Positions 37,161 to 45,117 of a DNA stretch of 64,000 nt are shown here, in pieces (positions within the stretch are counted from its first letter, which is position 1; each line of letters starts with the position of its first letter). A model generated the notes under the pieces. That model was not told the DNA's origin. It did not search any database and saw nothing but the letters and a program-made list of their open reading frames with translations. The position numbers were made by a program, and so were the translations under genes. The stretch lies in assembly GCA_035547915.1 (NCBI GenBank), contig DASZTS010000095.1, positions 186,001-250,000 on the forward strand. The letters are read 5' to 3'. This DNA is from DASSFG01 sp035547915. GTDB taxonomy: Bacteria > Planctomycetota > Planctomycetia > Pirellulales > JAICIG01.

Positions 37161-37236
37161 CTTAAGAGCCTATCCGAGAACCGATGTTGCGACAGGAACG
37201 ATTCGACTCGCCAGCAGGTTTTCGGATCGGCTCTAA
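37161..37236. repeat. 76 bp inverted-ended element (R76)
   Basis: The left end AAGAGCCTATCCGAGAACC pairs with the right end GGTTTTCGGATCGGCTCTAA as inverted repeats of about 18 bases. The ends resemble IS5-group transposon termini. There is no coding capacity. It abuts an R100 element with a shared CTCTAAGAG junction. Confidence 0.6.
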
Positions 37237-37335
37237 GAGTGGCTGACAAAATCCGGACGCCGGAGCGCCGCGGGCAAAAAATCGGCCGTGAAACGCCGAT
37301 TTTGTGAAGCTCGATCCGGTTTTGTCGGTTGCTCT
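37236..37335 (+). repeat. R100 element, isolated copy
   Basis: Complete 100 bp copy: AGAGTGGCTGACAAAATCCG on the left, TTTTGTCGGTTGCTCT on the right, and a stem AAAATCGGCC with a partner GCCGATTTT in the centre. It is not directly at a gene edge; it lies between the coiled-coil gene and the gene at 37374. Confidence 0.85.
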
Positions 37336-37373
37336 AAATAAAGTGCCGGCCCAGACAAGCTCGGGCCGCTCCG

Positions 37374-37586
37374 CTAATGTTTCAGGCTGCGAAGCGTATT
37401 CACAGCATCTGTTGCATCTTGGCCGTGTAGCCGGTATGAGACGAGCCCGTTCTCGTCCGTCAAGCAGATTTCCAAGTCGCCCGATTGGCGTATGAAATGC
37501 GCCCGAACAATGTGGTCGGCATTGACGAAGATTTCCCGTTCTCCCTGGGTGCCGGCCTTTTCGGTGAAGCTGATGAAGAGTGCCAT
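37374..37586 (-). CDS. Small hypothetical protein, 70 aa
   Basis: MALFISFTEKAGTQGEREIF then VNADHIVRAHFIRQSGDLEI and a C-terminal DAVNTLRSLKH. Predicted beta-beta-beta-alpha with a hydrophilic loop; no signal. It is well composed and ends 38 bases from an R100 element. The family is not recognised. Confidence 0.5.
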   Translation of the reverse strand: MALFISFTEKAGTQGEREIFVNADHIVRAHFIRQSGDLEICLTDENGLVSYRLHGQDATDAVNTLRSLKH

Positions 37587-37628
37587 ATACGAGCGTGGCA
37601 GGCTTGGCGAGCGAGCGGCGGCCGTTCG

Positions 37629-37799
37629 TTAGGTCGGCCGGTGCCGCTCTTTAACCCATTGCTCTTGCTGCGATCGCAGCGCGTGATGTAGGCGCATCGA
37701 CTCGGCGTGGCGCTTCCTGACGGAGTCGTTCTTGGCCAGCCGGCGGTCGAGCCACATTTCTAGTGCTCTGAGCCGGCCCTTGGTGGGGTCGCCCTGCAT
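37629..37799 (-). CDS. Small basic protein, family B copy 2
   Basis: 56 residues from the ATG at 37799 (MQGDPTKGRLRALEMWLDRR). It matches the protein at 18149-18349 through LAKNDS and an Arg/Gln-rich helix (ALRSQQEQW). The ATG was placed by that alignment; an in-frame start 22 codons earlier is not supported by the relative. The upstream sequence is shared as well, with GGAAAGGCAATGAAAAAA at 37856-37873. Function unknown. Confidence 0.5.
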   Translation of the reverse strand: MQGDPTKGRLRALEMWLDRRLAKNDSVRKRHAESMRLHHALRSQQEQWVKERHRPT

Positions 37800-37966
37800 G
37801 GCGTTCAGGGTATTCACCGGCGGAAAACCGTCAATAGTTTTTAGGTAAGATGCACGGAAAGGCAATGAAAAAAGCCGCCCCAGGAACGGCCTCTATGATG
37901 GCCGGACTGACCGACCACACTTGGAGCTTTGACGAGTTGTTTGACGCCGTGTTGCGGTAGGTGGCC

Positions 37967-38380
37967 ATGCGTAGATGGTTGCGATTCAAGCTCCGAACAT
38001 TGCTCATGGCGTTCGCCGTCCTGTCGCTGCCGCTCGCTTAGGTTGCGCATAACGCCAACCTCGTTCGGCAAAGACTCGCCATGCGTCGGTCGCTCGGTAT
38101 CGGGGATGGCGGCTGGATGCTTCCGTGGCGAGATGACACGCGCGCGGTTGAAGTGTCGTGGATTCGCCAGCTAATGGGCGATTCGCCGCTGGATGGAATC
38201 TGCTGGGACCAAGACGCAGATAAGGATCGCGTCCTTCTGGATCGCATGCATCGGCTGTTCCCCGAAGCCAACATAGAAGACGAGCACGGGGCCCTGAAAT
38301 GGCAGGCTGACAAGTCGCTCCGACGGAAGAGGGGCCGGGCGCGCGATTTTAAGCCACCACCGTCGGGCGCACAGGAATAG
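37967..38380 (+). pseudogene. RFKLRTLL-headed protein interrupted by an in-frame TAG
   Basis: The frame opens MRRWLRFKLRTLLMAFAVLSLPLA, the planctomycete head and helix, then meets TAG at 38039-38041 and continues in the same frame for 112 more codons (VAHNANLVRQRLAMRRSLGI, later WIRQLMGDSPLDGICW and LDRMHRLFPEANIE). The part after the stop is what such heads normally carry, and its frame is otherwise clean. Either this is a recent nonsense mutation, or translation reads through or restarts at an ATG at 38081. One base change would restore a 137-residue protein. Confidence 0.65.
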
Positions 38381-38440
38381 CCCGCCACCGGCCCTTCCAC
38401 GCGGTTGCCCGCTGGTATGGGCCGCCAGTACGATCAGCAG

Positions 38441-39652
38441 ATGGCCAAGCCGAGACAGATCTTTCGTGGCAATCTCGTCCTGCCCGACCGAGTGTTGGTG
38501 GGCGGCGAGTTGATCGTCGACGAGGGGCGGTTCACGGCCATCCGAGAAGTGCCGGGCGGCGGGCAAGGGCAAGCAGAGGATGCGGTCGTCAGCGACGGTT
38601 ACCTCGCGCCCGGTTACATCGATCTCCACGTGCATGGCGGGGCCGGGGCCGATTTCATGGACGGCACGGTCGACGCGGTCGGTCGCGTGCTGGCGGCCCA
38701 TCTGCGCCACGGCACCACCGGCGTGCTCGCCACGACGACCGCGGCCGCCCACGAGCAGATCCTGGCGACGATCACCGCCTGCGGGTCGCATCGCGAACAT
38801 CCGCGCCGGGGCTGCGCACGCGTGTTGGGCGTCCACCTGTACGGCCCCTATTTCCGGGCCGAGGCGAAGGGCTGTCATCCGGGCGGGCCGATTCGGCCGC
38901 CGATGGGCGCGGAGTATGAACAATACCTGTCGTCCGGCGTGGTGGTCACCGCGTCGGTGGCGCCCGAGCTGCCCGGCGCCGAATCGTTCGTACGGACCTG
39001 TCTCGAAAGGGGCGTGCGCGTCGGCGCGGGTCATACTTACGCCACGTTCCAGCAGATGGCCGAGGCGATCCGCTGGGGAGTGCGGCACGTCGACCACCTG
39101 TATTGCGCCATGTCGGATCGTGCCAGGCTGCGGCTCGAAAAGAGCTATCCGATGCGCGGGGGCGTGTTCGAGGCGAGCCTGTTCTTCGACGAGTTGACCA
39201 CCGAGGTCATCGCCGACGGAAAGCACCTCTCGGCCGATCTGCTCCTGCTGGCACGCAAGATCAAAGGGGCCGATCGGCTGGCGCTGGTCACCGACTGCAA
39301 TCGGGCGCTCGACATGCCCGACGGCGAATATATTTTCGGGCCGCTCGAGGGCGGGGTGCCTTTCGTGCGGCACGACGGGGTGGGGCTCATGCCCGACCGC
39401 GGCGCGCTCGCGTCGAGTGTGCGGGGCATGGATCACATGGTACGCACCTTCGTCGAGATGACCGGCTGTCCGATCTGGGAAGCGGTGCGGATGGCATCGC
39501 TCACGCCGGCCCGCATCGCCGGCTGCGATCGTGAGCGGGGGAGCATCGAGGTGGGCAAGCGGGCCGATCTGCTGCTGCTCGACCGCGATCTGAACGTCGA
39601 GCAGGTATTCTTGGACGGTGCACCGCAAATCCTCTCCCACGATAAACATTGA
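38441..39652 (+). CDS. N-acetylglucosamine-6-phosphate deacetylase-like amidohydrolase (NagA variant)
   Basis: 403 residues from the ATG at 38441; in-frame TTG 38405 and ATG 38417 would add a few codons. It has the amidohydrolase barrel: GYIDLHVHGGAGADFMDG, GHTYATFQQM with His198, DHLYCAM with His219, and the catalytic Asp285 in VTDCNRA, plus the C-terminal RIAGCDRERGSIEVGKRADL. True NagA has a metal-binding Glu in HLEGP; here it is Tyr134 (HLYGP). The enzyme may still remove acetyl from an amino-sugar phosphate, or act on another substrate. It is followed 5 bases later by tmk. Confidence 0.75.
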   Translation: MAKPRQIFRGNLVLPDRVLVGGELIVDEGRFTAIREVPGGGQGQAEDAVVSDGYLAPGYIDLHVHGGAGADFMDGTVDAVGRVLAAHLRHGTTGVLATTTAAAHEQILATITACGSHREHPRRGCARVLGVHLYGPYFRAEAKGCHPGGPIRPPMGAEYEQYLSSGVVVTASVAPELPGAESFVRTCLERGVRVGAGHTYATFQQMAEAIRWGVRHVDHLYCAMSDRARLRLEKSYPMRGGVFEASLFFDELTTEVIADGKHLSADLLLLARKIKGADRLALVTDCNRALDMPDGEYIFGPLEGGVPFVRHDGVGLMPDRGALASSVRGMDHMVRTFVEMTGCPIWEAVRMASLTPARIAGCDRERGSIEVGKRADLLLLDRDLNVEQVFLDGAPQILSHDKH

Positions 39653-39657
39653 GCCCG

Positions 39658-40278
39658 ATGTTCTTCTCCTTCGACGGTATCGACGGCAGCGGCAAGAGCA
39701 CGCAGATCGGGCTCTTCGCCGACTGGCTCTCCGAGCGCGGTCACGAAGTGGTCGTGTGCCGCGATCCGGGGAGCAGTCGGCTGGGAGAAGAAGTACGCAG
39801 GTTGCTGCTCGATCGCGACGATCTGCGTATCGCCCGCCGGTCGGAGATGCTGCTCTACATGGCCGCCCGGGCACAACTCGTCGACGAGGTGATCGAGCCG
39901 GCGCTGGCGGCCCGCAAGGTTGTCGTCTCCGATCGGTTCCTGTTGGCGAACGTGGTCTATCAGGGGCATGCGGGCGGTCTCGATGTGCCTTCGCTCTGGC
40001 AGGTCGGACGGATCGCGACGAGGGGGATCGAACCCGATCTGACGTTCGTGCTCGATCTCGACGACGAGCACGCGACCGCCCGGATCGACCGCCCGCTCGA
40101 CCGCATGGAACGGCAAGGCGCCGCGTTTCGCGCGGCCCTGCGCGCCGGATATCTGGCCGAGGCGGCCCAACGGCCCGACCGTATCGTGGTCGTCGATGCC
40201 GCCAGGAGCATCGACGACGTACAGGCCGACCTTCGCCGGATGGCGGAGCTGCGCGGCTGCACGCCAAAGCGGGTTTGA
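39658..40278 (+). CDS. tmk: Thymidylate kinase
   Basis: 206 residues. Walker A is FFSFDGIDGSGKSTQ at the start, the nucleotide-binding DR-type motif is VVSDRFLLANVVYQGHAGG, and the dTMP-contact CRDPGSS corresponds to the usual EPG-type loop. The LID segment (RPLDRMERQGAAF) is short, with Arg residues consistent with the E. coli type. It phosphorylates dTMP to dTDP in the cytoplasm. The ATG at 39658 lies 5 bases after the deacetylase stop, and holB follows 88 bases later, a common neighbour in bacteria. Confidence 0.9.
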   Translation: MFFSFDGIDGSGKSTQIGLFADWLSERGHEVVVCRDPGSSRLGEEVRRLLLDRDDLRIARRSEMLLYMAARAQLVDEVIEPALAARKVVVSDRFLLANVVYQGHAGGLDVPSLWQVGRIATRGIEPDLTFVLDLDDEHATARIDRPLDRMERQGAAFRAALRAGYLAEAAQRPDRIVVVDAARSIDDVQADLRRMAELRGCTPKRV

Positions 40279-40366
40279 CGAGCCTCGCGACTTCCGCTTG
40301 CCGACCGACGGCGCCCGCATACCTCCGGCTCTCCCTCTGGTCCACCGGCTCCGCTATCTTTAGCTC

Positions 40367-41428
40367 ATGGCTTGGCAAGGAATCGAGGGACACGACGACG
40401 TTGTGGAGCAGTTTCGCCGCAGCCTCGCGCGCGGCAGGTTGGCGAGCACGTACCTGTTCGTCGGGCCGCAAGGGGTGGGCAAGCACACGTTCGCGCTGAA
40501 ATTCGCGCAAACGCTGCTGTGCGCCGAGCGGCCCGCGGAACTTCTCGATCCGTGCGGTTACTGCCCGGCCTGCATGCAGGTCTTGGCGGGCACCCATGCC
40601 GATCTGCTCACCATCGGCAAGCCGCCGGATCGGAGCGAGATACCGGTGCAATTGCTGATCGGCGCCGGCGATCGTCGGATGCGTGAGGGTCTGTGTCACG
40701 ACATCTCGCTCAAGCCGTTCATGGGCGGGCGGCGCATCGCCATCATCGACGATGCGGACCATCTCAACGAGGAAGGCGCCAACTGCCTGCTGAAGACCTT
40801 GGAGGAGCCGCCGCCGAAGTCCGTGATCATCCTGGTCAGCACGAGCGCCGACCGGCAGTTGCCGACCATCCGCTCACGCTCGCAGATCATCCGCTTCCGT
40901 CACCTCGAATGCGGCGTGGTGGCCGATCTGTTGTTGGCGGAGCAGGTAACCACCGATCGCGAAGAAGCCCAGCGGTTGGCGAACTACAGCGAGGGGAGTC
41001 TCGTCCGGGCGCGCGCGTTGGCCGATCCCGAACTCTGGAAGTTTCGAGGCGAACTGCTGAAGGGACTCGCCGAACCGCGGCCCGACAGCCTACGGTTGGC
41101 CAAGGCGGTGGTGGCCTTCGTCGACGAGGCCGGCAAGGAGGCGCCTCCGCGGCGGATGCGGGCGCGGCAACTGGTGGGCTTCGCCGCGGATTTCTATCGC
41201 CATCTCGCCCGCCGGCTCAACCGGGCAGAGCCACCGGCCGACCGCGAACTGGCGGCCCACGTGGAGCGCGCCGTGGCGACCTGGCCCGCCGATGACGAGA
41301 CGGCCGCCGCCTGCGCCGAAAGATGCCTCGACGCCCTCGCGCACATCGACCGCAATGCCAACCAGGCGGTCTGGATCGAATGCTGGCTCGACGACCTGGG
41401 GCGGCTGGTCACGGGCCGCGCGGCGTGA
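40367..41428 (+). CDS. holB: DNA polymerase III subunit delta'
   Basis: 353 residues with the clamp-loader AAA+ fold: Walker A STYLFVGPQGVGKHTFAL, a zinc module (CAERPAELLDPCGYCPAC), Walker B IAIIDDADHLNEEGANCLLK, sensor 1 region VIILVSTSADRQLPTIRSR with the SRC-like Arg finger context, and a helical C-terminal domain. It belongs to the clamp-loader complex that opens the sliding clamp at replication forks. It pairs with tmk as in many bacteria. The gene ends in a GGCATCGGCCGGCT duplicated palindrome (41436-41465) lying between convergent genes. Confidence 0.9.
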   Translation: MAWQGIEGHDDVVEQFRRSLARGRLASTYLFVGPQGVGKHTFALKFAQTLLCAERPAELLDPCGYCPACMQVLAGTHADLLTIGKPPDRSEIPVQLLIGAGDRRMREGLCHDISLKPFMGGRRIAIIDDADHLNEEGANCLLKTLEEPPPKSVIILVSTSADRQLPTIRSRSQIIRFRHLECGVVADLLLAEQVTTDREEAQRLANYSEGSLVRARALADPELWKFRGELLKGLAEPRPDSLRLAKAVVAFVDEAGKEAPPRRMRARQLVGFAADFYRHLARRLNRAEPPADRELAAHVERAVATWPADDETAAACAERCLDALAHIDRNANQAVWIECWLDDLGRLVTGRAA

Positions 41429-41480
41429 CGGGCCGGCATCGGCCGGCTGGCATCGGCCGGCTCGCCTCTAGCGGTCGGCT

Positions 41481-41768
41481 TCAGCGCGGCGGGCGTCGTC
41501 TTTTCGATTTGGCATCGTCTTCGTCCGCCCAGCGTTGCAGCATTTCGATCTGCTTGCGTTCGCGCATCTTACGCCAACGCCAGGCCCCGAACATCAGCGG
41601 GAAGATGACGACCGTCGCGGCGCCCTTGGCCCACCACTGCAAGGCCGCGATGCCGAAGAAGATATACGTCCACGTGACGCCCAAGGCCACGATGCCGGCG
41701 AGAACGATCGTGCCCGCATTCGACGACTCCCGCGGAGGTGTGCCGGAGTCCGATTCGTGGGATGACAT
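41481..41768 (-). CDS. Small two-helix membrane protein, 95 aa
   Basis: From the ATG at 41768: MSSHESDSGTPPRESSNAGT is a polar head, then two hydrophobic helices (IVLAGIVALGVTWTYIFFGI, WWAKGAATVVIFPLMFGAW) and a basic tail (KSKRRRPPR). The longer in-frame extension upstream is Arg-rich and was rejected. It is convergent with holB. Function unknown. Confidence 0.6.
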   Translation of the reverse strand: MSSHESDSGTPPRESSNAGTIVLAGIVALGVTWTYIFFGIAALQWWAKGAATVVIFPLMFGAWRWRKMRERKQIEMLQRWADEDDAKSKRRRPPR

Positions 41769-41985
41769 GCACGCACCTCTTGGCGCACCGAGACCCGAAA
41801 ACCACCGCGTGGCCCGCGAGCGACCTACGCGGCGACGACGGCATATCGTGGCAGACGCCGAACCGCTTGGCAACGGCTCGATCTTGGCGGTCGCGTCCGA
41901 AGGTAGCACCGCGCTGTTCAGACACCGCCCGCTGAATAGCCGCCGCGCCGAGGCTCTGTCCTGCGCCGGGCGGTAAAATCGGAGG

Positions 41986-42228
41986 ATGCGGATCATCAAC
42001 GATCGACGAACGCGACCGCGCAGCTCTAAGCCTCCTGAGCCGCTGACACTGGATCGGCCGTGGTGCTTCCTTGGCATCGGTCTCTGCGTCGTGGCCGCCG
42101 TACTGGCAGGACCACCACCGTGGTTTCCGGCTGTCCATCCGGTGGTTTGGTGGTACTTCGTAGCGGTGAACATCCTGATATGGGTTGCGCTCCCGATCAG
42201 CATCGTCGTCCGGCAGCGCCGACGGTAA
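41986..42228 (+). CDS. Small two-helix membrane protein, 80 aa
   Basis: MRIINDRRTRPRSSKPPEPL forms a basic head, then two helices (WCFLGIGLCVVAAVLAGP, VVWWYFVAVNILIWVALPI) and a basic tail VVRQRRR. GGAGG directly touches the ATG, which is too close for an ideal ribosome site. It diverges from the small membrane gene at 41481. Function unknown. Confidence 0.5.
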   Translation: MRIINDRRTRPRSSKPPEPLTLDRPWCFLGIGLCVVAAVLAGPPPWFPAVHPVVWWYFVAVNILIWVALPISIVVRQRRR

Positions 42229-42260
42229 CCGCACGCGCTCCCACGGCGGTATGATCTGGC

Positions 42261-42374
42261 ATGGAAAAGCGCGACCGCAAGTTCCGGGAGGTTGAGAAGC
42301 TTAAGGAGAGATTCCGTGAGCTGCCGACTGAAAATCTGACGGCGAGACTCAATTCACTCGCCGGGGACATATAA
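42261..42374 (+). CDS. Very small charged protein, 37 aa
   Basis: MEKRDRKFREVEKLKERFRE then LPTENLTARLNSLAGDI. It is charged and helical, with the pattern REVEKLKERFRELPTE that I associate with short planctomycete proteins, here apparently truncated. Its stop codon overlaps the start of the repeated hairpin at 42373. Whether it is expressed is uncertain. Confidence 0.35.
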   Translation: MEKRDRKFREVEKLKERFRELPTENLTARLNSLAGDI

Positions 42375-42418
42375 AGGGGAAGGTCCATTATGTTATTGGA
42401 CCTGTCCCCTTTATTTTC
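42373..42418. terminator. Long hairpin with T-rich end, copy 1 (terminator or REP-like)
   Basis: AAAGGGGA, AGGTCCA, a short loop, TGGACCT, GTCCCCTTT and then ATTTTCTC. This is a long stem followed by a T-rich stretch. A near-identical hairpin recurs at 45764-45808, so this is a repeated element as well as a likely terminator. Confidence 0.65.
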
Positions 42419-42632
42419 TCAAGAGTTGACGCGTACTGCGCGACAATCACCGGCGTGCTGCATGGGCTGCCTGAGGGCTGATCTATAGAAGGGGGGACGC
42501 TCGCGATAAGACGCCCATTTAGGGGACGCCTTGAGGGCTCCAGTACTTGCACGGAGATACGACATGTATCTTCCACACGAACGGAGGGTCATGCACAATG
42601 GCGCAACTGAGCAATAATATTTCCCAGGATGA

Positions 42633-42660
42633 TTGACATTTCTTCACGGCAGGCTACAAA
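42633..42660 (+). promoter_or_regulatory. Candidate sigma-70-type promoter
   Basis: A perfect TTGACA at 42633-42638 is followed after 16 bases by TACAAA (four of six matches to TATAAT). It lies about 70 bases upstream of the surface-protein start at 42730. A CCTTTCTGAAAGG palindrome (42709-42721) overlaps that gene's ribosome site and could mask it. Confidence 0.35.
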
Positions 42661-42729
42661 GACGGACACTTAGACGGGGCCAGAAGCGCCCTCGCCCATC
42701 TCGCACGTCCTTTCTGAAAGGTGTGGGCC

Positions 42730-45108
42730 ATGTCTACCGACCTGCGTCGGCCTCTTCGTCGTGTGCGTCGAATCGAAGCTCTCGATCTCCGCCTTCCTCC
42801 GAGTGAAACACTGCTGTCCATGGGACTGGCCTCCATTGTCGGACCGCAGAATGCGCGGCCGGCAATTGTGGATACAAGGCGCGACATCCCGGAACAGAAT
42901 AGTTTCGTAGCGTCACCATACTTCATCGCTCCGCCTGTGAGCAGCCCCACTCTTCATCATCAGTCCAGTACCGAGCCGACGGCACACGTGGCGTCAGTTG
43001 ATACGGTAATGTTGGATTTTGTCGATCTGGAAAATGACGTGCACATCGGTGAGAAGTCGACGGAACCGGAAAAGCTGCCAGAGCCAGCGAGGCCGATCAG
43101 CGAGATTCCAAAGAGCATCGCTCCTGGGCTTTCATCACCCGCCGCACCGGGAGCGGGCGCAGGAGGCGGTGCCCGTGGTGGAGGCGGGGGGGGAGGCGGC
43201 GGCGGAGGCGGAGAAGGAAGTACGCCTCATGCACCTGCACCTTCTGGGGGCGGCACATCACATGGCGGCACGGGAGTCACTGCGATGGATGACCCCTACG
43301 ACCCCGGGCCGCCTTTCGTATCGGACAACAGCTTTTGGGGCACTCACGATCATCCTATCTACGGCGGCGTGAGTGCAGTGGGCGGAACGGGTAGCTACAC
43401 ATTCGCTGTGGCTGACGAACCGACCGACGGCAGCGTCACGATGAATGACGGCGGAGGCTTTACTTATACGCCGAATTACCAGTTCTACGGCACTGATAGC
43501 TTCACATACACCGCAACCGATAATGGTGATGACGAGACGAGTACGGCCGCGACGATTACTCTCACGGTGTCGGAGACGGCACCGATGGTACAGAATTTCA
43601 CGTACACGATTTTGCACGACGAGGTCTTCTCCGGGGACAATCTGCTGACAAATTCCTCCGACAATGAGGAAGACCCGCTTACCATAAGCCTGGTGTCGGG
43701 GCCGTCGTCAGCCTTGGATTTTGAGCTGAATACCGACGGGTCGTGGGCATATTTGCCGGCGGCCGGTTATATTGGCGACGATTCATTCACGTTCCAGGTG
43801 TCGGACGGTATTCTAACAACCAATGGCACTGTAACGTTCCACGTTGTCGATCAGAAGCCGGACGCAGAAGATGACAATTACTACTTCTCGGCCACGGACA
43901 CAGAAGAGACCATTGGCGTCCCGGCAGGCGTTCAGGCGAATGATTCTGACCCGGATGACGATGCGCTAAAGAGTTACCTCGTGACACCACCGACGAGCGG
44001 AAGCTTGACGCTGAATACGGACGGATCATTTACGTATACTCCGGTGCCGACTTACATCGCCAAGGGCGTTGCCATCACCTTCATGTATAAAGACACGGAC
44101 GGGGCGATGTATAGCGACACGAAGACGGTCACGATGAATTTCATCCATGTCGTGATCACGAATCCAATCACCGAGCTGGGTGGCACCATGACAACACCAG
44201 CCAATGCAAACGGTGTCGGAGATGAATTCCAGTTCGATACATCAAACCCAGGAGTGCTAACGATACCCGTGAAGGCCACTGTGACTCCGGATACGGCGGA
44301 CGTCAGGAATCATCTGTTCATGGCGGTATCGGCCGATGCCATCGGTGACTCGTCACCAAGTGAAAGTGGATGGACGTATTCCGGTGGCACATGGACCGAC
44401 ACGCTGACATATACCGGGTTGCCCGAGAACAACAATGATTTCGGCAATAAGTCATTAACGGTCTATGCCCTCCCTGGGGATAGCGCCACCGTTCCGTATC
44501 AGGTGTTCTATGATAAGACAGCCACGAATCATCCTGGCGGCGACCAAACACCTCCCAATATCGTCAGTAACCGGTCTCCTAATTGGTTCTATTACTGGCT
44601 TCAGGTCATAGGGTCGTCCGCTGACGTGTATTACAACAGCAACCTCCCGGCGAACATGCGAGGAGAGGTGCCAGCTATGTATAACTGGAGTGACCCTCTC
44701 AATTACAGCAAGACCGAGGTGTGGATCGGAGACGCAGCGGCTGAGACCAAAACGAGGCAATTAAATACCGCAAACACGCCGGAAGCGGTAACCGGCATCG
44801 ACACATTCGCAAATGTCCTTGACCACGAAGAACGTCACGTCTACCAAATCCAGGTGGCGGATGCATTGTTGCCTGGTGCAAATGCGGCAGGGTGGTCATG
44901 GAACACTGTGCCGAATAATCATGCAACGTTCGATGCAAATAATAACGACCTTCCCGATTCAATGGAGGCCGGGTTGGTCGGGCCCGTCTCGGGTATGGTA
45001 GAAGAAGACGCGAGATCAGCCGAGGACGTCCCCGAGAACACGTACTGGCAAGACGACTGGGGGAGCCCTGGCAAGCAGCACAAGGACGACAAAGACTATA
45101 ACAACTAG
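42730..45108 (+). CDS. Tandem-Ig surface protein with HExxH motif
   Basis: 792 residues from the ATG at 42730, with GAAAGG upstream. The N-terminus MSTDLRRPLRRVRRIEALDL resembles the Arg-rich export heads of planctomycete surface proteins rather than a classical signal. A Gly-rich tract (about 142-163) precedes three tandem-95/cadherin-like domains (GSVTMNDGGGFTYTPNYQFYG; ELNTDGSWAYLPAAGYIGDD; GSLTLNTDGSFTYTPVPTYI), then an uncharacterised region. Near the C-terminus DHEERH contains HExxH at residues 699-703, a possible zinc site. The end, FDANNNDLPDSMEAG, is Asn/Asp-rich and may bind calcium. GC is visibly lower than in neighbours, suggesting transfer. Confidence 0.7.
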   Translation: MSTDLRRPLRRVRRIEALDLRLPPSETLLSMGLASIVGPQNARPAIVDTRRDIPEQNSFVASPYFIAPPVSSPTLHHQSSTEPTAHVASVDTVMLDFVDLENDVHIGEKSTEPEKLPEPARPISEIPKSIAPGLSSPAAPGAGAGGGARGGGGGGGGGGGGEGSTPHAPAPSGGGTSHGGTGVTAMDDPYDPGPPFVSDNSFWGTHDHPIYGGVSAVGGTGSYTFAVADEPTDGSVTMNDGGGFTYTPNYQFYGTDSFTYTATDNGDDETSTAATITLTVSETAPMVQNFTYTILHDEVFSGDNLLTNSSDNEEDPLTISLVSGPSSALDFELNTDGSWAYLPAAGYIGDDSFTFQVSDGILTTNGTVTFHVVDQKPDAEDDNYYFSATDTEETIGVPAGVQANDSDPDDDALKSYLVTPPTSGSLTLNTDGSFTYTPVPTYIAKGVAITFMYKDTDGAMYSDTKTVTMNFIHVVITNPITELGGTMTTPANANGVGDEFQFDTSNPGVLTIPVKATVTPDTADVRNHLFMAVSADAIGDSSPSESGWTYSGGTWTDTLTYTGLPENNNDFGNKSLTVYALPGDSATVPYQVFYDKTATNHPGGDQTPPNIVSNRSPNWFYYWLQVIGSSADVYYNSNLPANMRGEVPAMYNWSDPLNYSKTEVWIGDAAAETKTRQLNTANTPEAVTGIDTFANVLDHEERHVYQIQVADALLPGANAAGWSWNTVPNNHATFDANNNDLPDSMEAGLVGPVSGMVEEDARSAEDVPENTYWQDDWGSPGKQHKDDKDYNN

Positions 45109-45117
45109 GGAACGATT

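Noticed and set aside
43155..43218. Gly-rich tract in the surface-protein gene as a frameshift or sequencing error
   Set aside because: The frame stays open through it and domains on both sides are in the same frame; such tracts are common linkers.
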